Positions 56,640-64,000 of a stretch of 64,000 bases of DNA are shown here, in pieces. The position numbers and the translations under genes are program-made. Source of the stretch: Virgisporangium ochraceum (GTDB taxonomy: Bacteria; Actinomycetota; Actinomycetes; Mycobacteriales; Micromonosporaceae). Location: NCBI RefSeq assembly GCF_016863655.1, contig NZ_BOPH01000080.1, positions 1 through 64,000 on the forward strand, given 5' to 3'. The notes under the pieces were generated by a model. That model was not told the DNA's origin. It saw only the letters and a program-made list of their open reading frames with translations, and did no database searches. The number at the start of each line of letters is the position of its first letter. Position 1 is the stretch's first letter.

Positions 56640-59294
56640 CTACGTAATTTCGCGGGCCAGCTCGCCGCGCGACCTGATGCCGAGCTTCGGGAAGATCCGC
56701 GACAGGTGCGTCGTCACCGTGCGCGGCGACAGGAACAGGCGTTCGGCGATGTCCCGGTTGCTGAGACCCTCCGCGGCCAGCCGCGCGATCTGCAGCTCCT
56801 GTGGGGTCAGCGCCGACGCCGCGGCCACCGGCCGGCGCAGCGTCTCACCCGACGCCCGCAGCTCCGCGCGGGCGCGGTCGGCCCACGGGGTCGCGCCGAG
56901 GGCGTCGAACGTCGCGGCCGCGGCGCGCAACAGGGGACGGGCGTCGGTGGCGCGCCGTTGGCGGCGCAGTCCCGCGCCGTGGGCCAGTTGCAGCCGGGCC
57001 CGCTCGAACGGCCAGCCCGACAGGTCGGCCGCGAGCGCGGCCCCGAACTCTCCGGTCAGCACGGCGTCGGCGAACCGCAGCCCGACCGCGAGCGACGGCG
57101 AGCCGCACTCGGCGGCCACCGGCGTCAGCTCGTCGACCAGTTCGCGCAGCCGCGCCTCCTGGCCGCACCGGATCCCCGCCTCGGCCAGGTGCGCGAACAT
57201 CACGAACCGCTGGTAGGGGTGGTATGCGACGTCGGCCGGGTCGAAGATGCGGTGCAGCTGCCGGAACGCGTCGTCGGGCCGCCCGCCGGCCAGCGCCTCC
57301 ACCCCGCGGATCATCTGCACCAGCGCCAGCATCGTCAGTCGGCCGGCCGGCAGCAGTACGCTCTCGCCGAGGTCGGCCGCCTCCCGCGCCCCGTCGGCGT
57401 CGCCGCGCAGGGCCTGCGCGTGCCCGAGGAACAGCCGCGACGTCAGCATCCACGCCGGCTGGTTCGTCTCGGTCGCGAGGGCCGACGCCTCGGTCGCCAG
57501 CGCCGTCGCCGCCGTCGCGTCACCCTGGTAAGCCGCGGCGGAGGCCTGTGCGGTGAGCACCTGGGCCAGCAGCCCGATGCGGCCCTGGACGCGCAGGCCC
57601 GCCACCGCCGAGGCGTAGAAACGCACGGCCAGGTCGTGCGCGCCGAGCCCGGCGGCGCCCAGGCCGAGCATGTGCTGCTGTGCCGGCGACAGGTCGAACC
57701 GCGCCTGCAGGCGCGCCATCCGCTCCAGCGCCGCCGTACCGCGCCCGACCGGGTCGATCAGGGCGGTGGCCGCGACGACCCGCGGATCGTCGGCCGGCAG
57801 GTCGATCCCGTCGGCCACCTCCAGGTACCGGTCGACGATCCCCCGGTCGGGGTTCGACCAGTAGAACCGCAGGATCATGAGCATGAGGAAGTCGCTGGCC
57901 CGTTGCACCTCGCCGTCGCGGCTCAGCGCCTCGATGAGGTCGGCGTAGACGGGAAGGCGGGTGTTGCCGGAGTACGCCGTCTCCGCGAACGTCTCGCGGG
58001 TGAAAGACAGCCAGGCCCGGTCGACCGGGTGGAGTTCCTCGTCGACCACCGCGTCGAGGAAGCGCCGGGCGGCGGCGAGGTCGCCCTGCTCCACGGCCGA
58101 GGCGGAGGCGTTCAGCAGCCGGCGGCCGCGCTCGCGCGGGTCCTGGCTCAGCTGCGCGGCACGGTCGAACGCGGCCAGCGCGATGCTGACCGCCTGGCTC
58201 AGCCCGGCCCGCTCCGCCGTCGCGGTCAGCTCGGCTGCCAGCGCCTCGTCGGGTCCGTCGGCGGCCGCGGCCCGGTGCCAGATCTGGCGGTCGGCGTCCC
58301 CCGACAGCACCTGCGCCAGCGCGGCATGGACCCGCCGACGCTGCGCGACCGACGCGGACTGGTACAGCGCCGAGCGCAGCAACGGGTGCCGGAACCGCAA
58401 CCGGTAGGCGTCGTCGACGCGCACCAGCCGGCTCGCCACCGCCGGCTCCACGTCGGCGGCCGTGACCGGCTCCCGCTCGGCCCGGCCGGCCGCGGCCAGG
58501 ATCTCGTCGAGGCCGTCGCCGTCGTCGAGGGCCGCCACGAGCAGAACCGCCCGGGTCGGCGTCGGAAGCTCCGCGACCAGCGCGCCGAACGTCCGCTCCA
58601 CGCGGGTGCTCAGCGGCAGCCACGACGGCAGCAGGGCGCCGGCACCCGACCGCGCCGCGATGCCGCCCAGCTCGACGAGCCCGAGCGGGTTGCCGGCGGC
58701 CTGGCCGAGCACCCGCTCCCGCAGCGCCGGCGAGAGGCCGGGTGCGACCCGGTCGAGCAGGATGCCGGCGTCGGCCGCCGACAGCGGTTCGAGCCGCTGC
58801 TCCGGCAGTCCCACCCCGGCGAGCTGACGGTCGAGGTCCTCGCCGTCGCGGACCGTGAGCACCATCGCCACGTCGTCGACGTCGATCCGCCGCGCCGCGA
58901 ACGTCAACGCCTCCCACGACGGACGGTCGAGCCACTGCGCGTCCTCGACCGCGACGAGCACCGGTGCGGGCTGCGCGCCGAGCAGGTCGAGCAGGTCGAC
59001 CGCCGCGCGGAACGGCGACTCGAGGTCGCCGGCCCGCAGGTCGGCACCCAGGACGCGGGTGAGCCGGTGCAGCCCGGCGTACGCGACGCGGACCTCGGCC
59101 AGCACCCCGGACGTGCCGGCGACCCGCATGCCCCGCTCGGCGGCGAGCCCGGCGAGGTGCTCGACGAGCGCCGACTTGCCGATTCCGGCCTCGCCCCGCA
59201 CGACAACGGCGCCGCCGCGGTGCGCGGCCGCTGCGTCGAGCAGCGCGGTCAGCGCGCGGATCTCCGCCTCGCGGCCGACCAGCATGGTCGACAT
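56640..59294 (-). CDS. LAL-type LuxR transcriptional regulator (AAA ATPase + TPR + LuxR HTH)
   Basis: This encodes 884 residues. An N-terminal ATPase has LVGREAEIRALTALLDAA, Walker A GEAGIGKSAL near residue 40 and VAVEDAQWLDRPSWE as Walker B-like. The middle is helical repeats. The C-terminus is a LuxR helix-turn-helix (LTPQELQIARLAAEGLSNRD, RLFLSPRTVTTHLSRIF). Large regulators of this type control sugar, lipid or natural-product genes. It is upstream of the hydrolase series in the same direction with a 44-base gap, so it may regulate those genes and itself. Confidence 0.9.
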   Translation of the reverse strand: MSTMLVGREAEIRALTALLDAAAAHRGGAVVVRGEAGIGKSALVEHLAGLAAERGMRVAGTSGVLAEVRVAYAGLHRLTRVLGADLRAGDLESPFRAAVDLLDLLGAQPAPVLVAVEDAQWLDRPSWEALTFAARRIDVDDVAMVLTVRDGEDLDRQLAGVGLPEQRLEPLSAADAGILLDRVAPGLSPALRERVLGQAAGNPLGLVELGGIAARSGAGALLPSWLPLSTRVERTFGALVAELPTPTRAVLLVAALDDGDGLDEILAAAGRAEREPVTAADVEPAVASRLVRVDDAYRLRFRHPLLRSALYQSASVAQRRRVHAALAQVLSGDADRQIWHRAAAADGPDEALAAELTATAERAGLSQAVSIALAAFDRAAQLSQDPRERGRRLLNASASAVEQGDLAAARRFLDAVVDEELHPVDRAWLSFTRETFAETAYSGNTRLPVYADLIEALSRDGEVQRASDFLMLMILRFYWSNPDRGIVDRYLEVADGIDLPADDPRVVAATALIDPVGRGTAALERMARLQARFDLSPAQQHMLGLGAAGLGAHDLAVRFYASAVAGLRVQGRIGLLAQVLTAQASAAAYQGDATAATALATEASALATETNQPAWMLTSRLFLGHAQALRGDADGAREAADLGESVLLPAGRLTMLALVQMIRGVEALAGGRPDDAFRQLHRIFDPADVAYHPYQRFVMFAHLAEAGIRCGQEARLRELVDELTPVAAECGSPSLAVGLRFADAVLTGEFGAALAADLSGWPFERARLQLAHGAGLRRQRRATDARPLLRAAAATFDALGATPWADRARAELRASGETLRRPVAAASALTPQELQIARLAAEGLSNRDIAERLFLSPRTVTTHLSRIFPKLGIRSRGELAREIT

Positions 59295-59309
59295 CGTAGC
59301 CAGCGACTG

Positions 59310-59384
59310 TTACGCGGCGGAAACGTCCCGGTAGCCCTCGGCCTGCAGCCGGAACAGCGGGGCGTACCGGCCACCGGAGGCCAT
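59310..59384 (-). pseudogene. Remnant of the C-terminus of an ABC transporter
   Basis: The minus strand reads MASGGRYAPLFRLQAEGYRD and ends at TAA (59312-59310). This matches the extreme C-terminus of ABC transporter ATPase/permease proteins (typically ...GGRYAELFRLQAEGYR). No body of the gene remains upstream, so it is debris of a deleted gene. Confidence 0.5.
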
Positions 59385-59472
59385 TGCCGCCGTCGCGGGT
59401 GACCCGGAGGCGCTCGCCGAGGTCGGCCCGCTGCGCGCCACCCTGGACGATCGGCACCGTCTCCCGGGGTGA
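59377..59472 (+). pseudogene. Remnant of a rightward gene
   Basis: The plus strand reads EAIAAVAGDPEALAEVG and then PLRATLDDRHRLPG before a TGA at 59470-59472, with the strong third-position GC of a real gene but no start upstream (a stop lies just before). It overlaps the ABC-transporter remnant. It is probably the tail of a deleted gene. The family is not recognised. Confidence 0.3.
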
Positions 59473-59516
59473 CACCGTTCCGGTCGCGCTCCCGCGCGCT
59501 GAACAGCTCACGCGCT

Positions 59517-59569
59517 GAACAGTGATATCGATTTGTGTCGATCACATTCATGGATTGATATCACTGTTC
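59517..59569. promoter_or_regulatory. Perfect 13-base inverted repeat, operator upstream of doxX
   Basis: GAACAGTGATATC (59517-59529) and GATATCACTGTTC (59557-59569) are perfect inverted repeats with a 27-base AT-rich spacer. A direct repeat CGCGCTGAACAG (59495-59506 and 59511-59522) precedes it. It lies between divergent genes, 100 bases before the DoxX gene. Confidence 0.6.
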
Positions 59570-59668
59570 TGTTCGGGTCCTCCGCGTGTGAGGGTGGGGC
59601 ACGCGCTTCAACGGCGAGGCCGGCAACGTCCACTGTGGACATCCATGGATACAACCCGCGGAGGCACG

Positions 59669-60118
59669 ATGTCTTTCGACAGATTCTCTGGTCCGGTGTG
59701 GTCGCTGTTCAGGATCGCGATCGGTGTTCTGTTCCTGTGCCACGGAGCGGCCGGCGTGTTCGGCCTCTTCGGCGGGCACCGGGGGAGCGGAGAGGCTCTG
59801 CCGATGGGCAGCTGGCCGAACTGGTGGGCCGCCGTCATCCAGGTCGTGGGCGGGGCGCTCGTCGTCGCCGGCCTGGCGACCCGGCCCGCCGCGCTGCTGG
59901 CCTCCGGATCGATGGCCTACGCCTACTTCGTGGTGCACCAGCCGGAAGGCCTGCTGCCCCTCAACAACGGCGGCGTGACCTCCGCCCTCTACGCCTGGGC
60001 CTTCCTCGCCATCGCCGCGCTCGGTGCCGGCCCCTGGTCGGTCGACGGACTGCTGAACCGCCGCCGCGTCGACGAGGGCGTCACACCGGTACCCGTCGGC
60101 GTGCGCGACGCCGCATAG
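59669..60118 (+). CDS. DoxX-family membrane protein
   Basis: This encodes 149 residues with four membrane segments and the DoxX pattern: SLFRIAIGVLFLCHGAAGVF, then AVIQVVGGALVVAGLATRPA. ATG 59669 has GGAGG four bases upstream. DoxX proteins are small quinol- or thiol-oxidation-linked membrane proteins of uncertain role. The gene is flanked by palindromic repeats on both sides, with the shared string ACGTCCACTGTGG, and is followed by a strong hairpin. Confidence 0.85.
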   Translation: MSFDRFSGPVWSLFRIAIGVLFLCHGAAGVFGLFGGHRGSGEALPMGSWPNWWAAVIQVVGGALVVAGLATRPAALLASGSMAYAYFVVHQPEGLLPLNNGGVTSALYAWAFLAIAALGAGPWSVDGLLNRRRVDEGVTPVPVGVRDAA

Positions 60119-60137
60119 CGCCCGGTAACCCCACCGA

Positions 60138-60166
60138 CCACAGTGGACGTCCCACGTCCACTGTGG
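60138..60166. terminator. Hairpin after doxX (13-base stem, 3-base loop)
   Basis: CCACAGTGGACGT (60138-60150), loop CCC, ACGTCCACTGTGG (60154-60166): a perfect 13-base-pair hairpin 20 bases after the DoxX stop. There is no T-run, as usual in high-GC actinobacteria. The right arm repeats the sequence found just upstream of doxX at 59627-59639. Confidence 0.6.
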
Positions 60167-60251
60167 GAAGGCCTCATGAGACGGGCGTCGGTGCCGATGG
60201 ATAGGTCGGCTGCCGTGGGGCTGTTCGTGAGTGCCGGAGTGGGGATCGTCG

Positions 60252-62225
60252 GTGAAGCGGTGGTACCGGATCAGCCGCGTCGCGTGGTTCGGCATGGTCG
60301 TGACCATCATCGCGATCGCGGTCGGTGCGTTGCTGGCCAGTGCCAGCACGAGGCGGTTGACGACGGTCGTGGCCGAGTCGACCGCCCTGGTTTCCGCGTA
60401 CACCCGCACCGACGAGGCCGTCGTGGCGGAACGGTCGCTGGAGCGCCAGTACCGCCTCAACCCCGACCCGTCCGTCCGGCGCGACTACGAACGGCAGAAG
60501 GAGAACGTGCTCGTCGCGCTCGACGACATCGAACGGATCGGGACGGCCGAGGACCGGGCACTGGTCAAGAAGGTGCGGTTCGCGCACTCCTACTACGACA
60601 GCGCCATCCAACGGCTGTTCGACGCGGTCGACACCGGCAGCCCCTCGCTCGCCTACAGCATCGAGAGCAACGAGGTCGGCCCCGCCTTCGACGAGCTCGA
60701 CGAGCTCCTCGACACCGGCGCCGAACGGCATGTCGCGGCGGCCGAGCGGGCCGTCGAGAACCTGTACCGGGTCGAGGGCACCGTCACCGTCGCCGCCTGG
60801 GTCGGCTCAGCGTTCGGGATGGCGCTGGCCTTCACGTTCGGGCTTCTGCTGGCCCGGTACCAGCGCGAGCTGGTCCGGCAGGCCGCCGACAGCCGCCACC
60901 ACGCGACCCACGACCCGCTGACCGGTCTGCCGAACCGGACGCTGTTCACCGACCGGCTCGGCGAGACGCTCGCCGGAGGACTCCGGGACGGGACCGAGCT
61001 GACGATCCTGCGGTTCGACCTCGACCGGTTCAAGGAGGTCAACGACGTCCTCGGCCACCACCACGGCGACCTCCTGCTGCGGCAGGTCGCCGCGCGCCTG
61101 TGCGAGGCGCTGCGCGCGTCGGACACCGTGGCCCGCCTGTCCGGCGACGAGTTCGCGGTTCTGCTGGCCGGCACCGGTGCCGAGGCGGGGCACCGGCAGG
61201 CCGAGCGGCTGCTGCGCGAGTTGCACCGCAGCTTCACGCTGGACACCGTCACCGTCGACGTCGAGGTGAGCGTCGGGATGGCGGTGGCGCCCTTGCACGC
61301 CGACCGCGTCGACGACCTCATGCGCTGCGCCGACCTGGCCCTGTTCCAGGCCAAGGACGCGAAGACCGGTGTCGTCGTGTACGACCCGGACATGGTCGTG
61401 GACCAGCCGAACCGCCTCGTGCTCCTCGGCGACCTGCGCCGCGCGATGGAGCAGCCCGACGAGCTGGTCCTGCATTACCAGCCCAAGGTGGGGCTGCGGA
61501 ACGACCGGTTGTGCGGCGTGGAGGCCCTGGTGCGGTGGAGGCACCCGGTGCGCGGTGTGGTCTCGCCGGCGGAGTTCATCCCGGTCGCCGAGAGCACCGG
61601 GCTCATCAACAGGCTGACGGCGCACGTCCTGGCGATGGCGGTGGCGCAGGCCCGGACCTGGCTCGACGAGGGGCTGGAGGTCCCGATCGCGGTCAACCTG
61701 TCGCCCCGCTGCCTGCTCGACCCCGACCTGCTCGGCCGGGTACGGGAGCTGCTCGTGGAGCACGGCGTGCCGGCCCGGGCGCTGCGGCTGGAGGTCACCG
61801 AGACGGCCGTCATGGCCAACCCCGCGCTGGCGCTGAGGACCCTGAACGGCCTCCACGACCTGGGTGTTCGGCTGTCGATCGACGACTACGGCACCGGCTA
61901 CTCGTCGATGGCGTACCTCAGACGGCTGCCCGTCGACGAGCTGAAGGTCGACCGGTCGTTCGTCACCAACATGTCGACCAGCGACCACGACGCCGTCCTG
62001 GTCCGCAGCGCCGTGGACCTCGGACACAACCTCGGGCTGACCGTCGTCGCCGAAGGCGTCGAGACCGCCGGCCAGGTCGAGGCGCTGCGCGACCTCGGGT
62101 GCGACATCGCACAGGGTTTCCACTACGCCAGGCCGATGCCTCCGGCGGAGCTCGCAGGGTGGCTGCGGGACGGCGGCCGCGACCCGCGGGTCCCCGCGCC
62201 GGTGCGGATGAGCGGCGCGAGGTAG
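60252..62225 (+). CDS. Membrane GGDEF-EAL c-di-GMP enzyme
   Basis: This encodes about 657 residues. Two membrane segments (VAWFGMVVTIIAIAVGALLA and WVGSAFGMALAFTFGLLLAR) flank an extracytoplasmic helical sensor. The GGDEF domain has HDPLTGLPNRTLF and an active site reading LSGDEFAV (first glycine replaced by serine, near residue 297), so cyclase activity is uncertain. The EAL domain has VEALVRWRHP, VAVNLSPRCL, SIDDYGTGYSS, and AEGVETAGQ with the catalytic glutamate, so phosphodiesterase activity is likely. GTG 60252 has GGGGA upstream; GTG 60231 is an alternative. Confidence 0.87.
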   Translation: MKRWYRISRVAWFGMVVTIIAIAVGALLASASTRRLTTVVAESTALVSAYTRTDEAVVAERSLERQYRLNPDPSVRRDYERQKENVLVALDDIERIGTAEDRALVKKVRFAHSYYDSAIQRLFDAVDTGSPSLAYSIESNEVGPAFDELDELLDTGAERHVAAAERAVENLYRVEGTVTVAAWVGSAFGMALAFTFGLLLARYQRELVRQAADSRHHATHDPLTGLPNRTLFTDRLGETLAGGLRDGTELTILRFDLDRFKEVNDVLGHHHGDLLLRQVAARLCEALRASDTVARLSGDEFAVLLAGTGAEAGHRQAERLLRELHRSFTLDTVTVDVEVSVGMAVAPLHADRVDDLMRCADLALFQAKDAKTGVVVYDPDMVVDQPNRLVLLGDLRRAMEQPDELVLHYQPKVGLRNDRLCGVEALVRWRHPVRGVVSPAEFIPVAESTGLINRLTAHVLAMAVAQARTWLDEGLEVPIAVNLSPRCLLDPDLLGRVRELLVEHGVPARALRLEVTETAVMANPALALRTLNGLHDLGVRLSIDDYGTGYSSMAYLRRLPVDELKVDRSFVTNMSTSDHDAVLVRSAVDLGHNLGLTVVAEGVETAGQVEALRDLGCDIAQGFHYARPMPPAELAGWLRDGGRDPRVPAPVRMSGAR

Positions 62226-62228
62226 CGG

Positions 62229-63091
62229 CTACGAGCTGGTGATGGTCTGCCGCTCGCGGGTGACGGCGTCGTAGCGCAGGAAGGCCGTGCCGGGCAGCTT
62301 CTTGGCGGCATACATCGCGATGTCGGCGCAGCGCAGCAGCGTTCCCGGGTCGTCGCCGCCGCGCCCTTCGGCGATTCCGATGCTGGCCCGGACCGTGAGC
62401 GTGTGCCCACCGGCGACGACGGGCTCGCGCAGGGCCTCGATCATGCAGTGGGCCACGGTGTCGGCGGCGAGCGGGTCGGCGCTGTCGACCACGACGACGA
62501 ACTCGTCGCCGCCGAGCCGGGCGACCGTGTCGACCCCCCGAGGCAGCGCACGAAGCGCCCGGCGACCGCGGTCAGGAGCAGGTCGCCGACCTCGTGGCCG
62601 AGTGTGTCGTTGACCTCCTTGAAGTCGTCGAGGTCGGCGAGGGCGACGCTGACCCGGTGCGGGCCGGGCCGGTTCAGCGCGGCGGCGAGCCGGCGGTGGA
62701 ACAGGACCCGGTTCGGCAGCCCGGTCAGCGCGTCGTGGGTCGCGCTGTGGTCGAGTTGCGTGAGCAGCCGCCCGTTGTCCCTGAGGACGGTGACCTGCCG
62801 GAGGATGACCATCGCGGTCAGGCCGACCGCGACGGCCACGATCAGCCGCCGTTCGACGTGGTCGCCGCCACCGACCCAGGTGGTGGCGACGAGCGAGGCG
62901 ATCTGCGTGGTCCGGTTCGACGAGACGAGCGCGGGACGCGTCGCGAAGTGCCAGATGAACACGGCCGAGGCCACCATGACGATGGGCCCCAGCGGCACCA
63001 GCAGGTTCACCGCGAACCACAGCAGGCCGGCGACGAGCGCGGCACCGCAGAGCCGCAGGGGGACCGACGTGGTCCGGTCCCCGGGCGTCAC
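62229..63091 (-). pseudogene. Membrane GGDEF protein with a single-base frameshift
   Basis: The N-terminal part (LCGAALVAGLLWFAVNLLVP, ATRPALVSSNRTTQ, ATHDALTGLPNRVLFHRRLA, DLDDFKEVNDTLGHEVGD) and the C-terminal part (VDTVARLGGDEFVVVVDSAD, ADIAMYAAKKLPGTAFLRYD) lie in different frames. The break is at a six-G tract of the gene strand (62534-62539), where seven G would restore the frame and join them into a normal GGDEF protein of about 288 residues. It may be a real loss of function, a phase-variable site or a base-calling error. The GTG start (63091) overlaps the upstream EAL gene stop. Confidence 0.7.
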
Positions 63092-64000
63092 GGCCCGACC
63101 AGCTCGGTGGGCCGGGGGGTGTCGACCGGTCGGTCGTCGGCGGCGCCGGTCCACTCGAGAACCGGCTCGAGGTCCGGTCTGGCGATGTGGAAGCCCTGCG
63201 CGCTGGTGATGCCCGCGCTGCCGAGGACGGCGAGTTCCTCGGCGGTCTCGACGCCTTCGGCCACGGTCACGACGCCGAGCGAGCCGGCGAACGAGCTCAT
63301 CGCACCGAGCAGCGCGCGGCGGGCGGGATCGCGGTGGGCGTCGGCGACGATGCTGCGGTCGAGCTTGATGATGTCCGGACGCAGCCGGAGGATGTGCTGC
63401 ATCGACGCGTAACCGGCGCCGGCGTCGTCGACGGCCAGCCGGACACCGCTGTGCGCGAGGCGGCGGACGACGTCGGCCAGCGCGTCGTAGTCCTCGACCA
63501 CGGCATGCTCGGTCACCTCGACGACCACCCGGCGCGCCGCCGGTCCCACCGCGGTGAGCAGCTCGGACAGCCGGGGATCGACAATTGTCTGTGGACTGAG
63601 GTTGACCGACAGGTACATGTCGGTGGGGAGCCGGGTCAGGTGCCGGCACGCCAGCGCGACCGCGTGCAGCTCGAGCTCGGGCCCGAGCCCGACCTGCCAC
63701 GCCTCCTCGAACCACACGTTCGGGGGCCGGTAGGGAACGGGCGTGAACCGCGCCAGCGCCTCGTGACCGACCACCCGCCGGGTCCTGACGTCGACGATCG
63801 GCTGCAACGCCATGTTCAGGGCGCCGGGATCGGCCAGCACCGTCCCGATGCGCTCGCGGGCGGCGGACCGGCCCGCCAGCCACACCTGTTCGGCCTCGGC
63901 GGCGCGGAACTCGCCGGTCACGTCGACGGTCGAGCCGCGGAACCCCAGGAACCGGCCGCTGTCGTCGCGGATCGGGGTGGCGCTGGTGACGACGTGCCGG
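63088..64000 (-). CDS. PAS-EAL c-di-GMP phosphodiesterase, 5' end off the window
   Basis: The frame is open to the right edge. The first visible residues read TSATPIRDDSGRFLGFRGS, the end of a PAS/PAC sensor domain. An EAL domain follows: ALQPIVDVRTRRVVGHEALA, SVNLSPQTIV, VVEVTEHAVVEDYDAL, VDDAGAGYASMQHI, TVAEGVETAEELAVLG and ITSAQGFHIARPD. The catalytic EAL reads EALARF, and the DDFG motif reads DDAG. There is no GGDEF in this protein. The stop overlaps the following GGDEF gene as GTGA. Confidence 0.87.
   Translation of the reverse strand, partial: RHVVTSATPIRDDSGRFLGFRGSTVDVTGEFRAAEAEQVWLAGRSAARERIGTVLADPGALNMALQPIVDVRTRRVVGHEALARFTPVPYRPPNVWFEEAWQVGLGPELELHAVALACRHLTRLPTDMYLSVNLSPQTIVDPRLSELLTAVGPAARRVVVEVTEHAVVEDYDALADVVRRLAHSGVRLAVDDAGAGYASMQHILRLRPDIIKLDRSIVADAHRDPARRALLGAMSSFAGSLGVVTVAEGVETAEELAVLGSAGITSAQGFHIARPDLEPVLEWTGAADDRPVDTPRPTELVGP

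Noticed and set aside
56706-59402. Plus-strand frame of nearly 900 residues opposite the LAL regulator
   Set aside because: Low-complexity Arg/Gly/Gln composition and no motif; the minus strand has Walker A and LuxR helix-turn-helix.

Overview
The window is very GC-rich, uses GTG starts freely and packs genes with 4-base ATGA/GTGA overlaps. It carries AfsR/SARP, LAL-type LuxR, MarR and TetR regulators, MMPL and MFS exporters and NRPS genes. This suggests a filamentous actinobacterium, perhaps of the Micromonosporales or Pseudonocardiales; I cannot fix the genus. No rRNA, tRNA, CRISPR array or insertion sequence was recognised.

Left edge (1-3.7 kb): a CHAT-domain protein runs off the window, coupled to a small membrane-associated partner that resembles components of actinobacterial NTP-dependent conflict systems. 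Next come a decayed membrane-protein gene and a proline-rich, single-pass membrane protein. At 3.9-10.4 kb lies a polysaccharide locus: membrane-anchored GH10 glycanase, GT4 glycosyltransferase, a Wzy-like polymerase/ligase fused to a GT4 domain, and a Wzx-like flippase.

The centrepiece (10.5-30.8 kb) is a nonribosomal peptide cluster. One leftward unit encodes a free-standing acyl/aryl-AMP ligase, a C-A-PCP synthetase and a discrete carrier protein. A second leftward unit of about 10 kb, almost fully linked by 4-base overlaps, encodes a kynurenine 3-monooxygenase-like enzyme, a C-A-PCP-reductase synthetase, an MFS exporter, a SAM methyltransferase, a flavin reductase and a CPA2 antiporter. 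A tryptophan-halogenase-like enzyme, a GT4 enzyme, a DUF6875-like protein and a free-standing condensation protein complete it. The simplest reading is an acyl- or aryl-capped peptide containing a kynurenine-type residue that is hydroxylated, methylated and halogenated, released reductively as an aldehyde, imine or alcohol. A SARP-type regulator lies just to the right.

30.8-45.8 kb holds mixed genes: a DD-peptidase-fold-like protein, the SARP regulator, a GNAT-like protein, a patatin, a thiol-redox set (thioredoxin-like, AhpD-like, cysteine-rich MarR) with a clear duplicated operator, an SDR, a phytanoyl-CoA-dioxygenase pseudogene, and a GlpD/TetR/AGPS-like group with an operator over the tetR start.

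45.9-64 kb holds an HTH-VOC fusion, a cNMP-binding/thioredoxin-reductase-like fusion, MFS and MMPL exporters and five alpha/beta hydrolases (one without its catalytic serine). It also holds a metallo-hydrolase, a LAL regulator, a DoxX protein flanked by strong inverted repeats, and three c-di-GMP genes, one broken by a single-base frameshift in a G tract.
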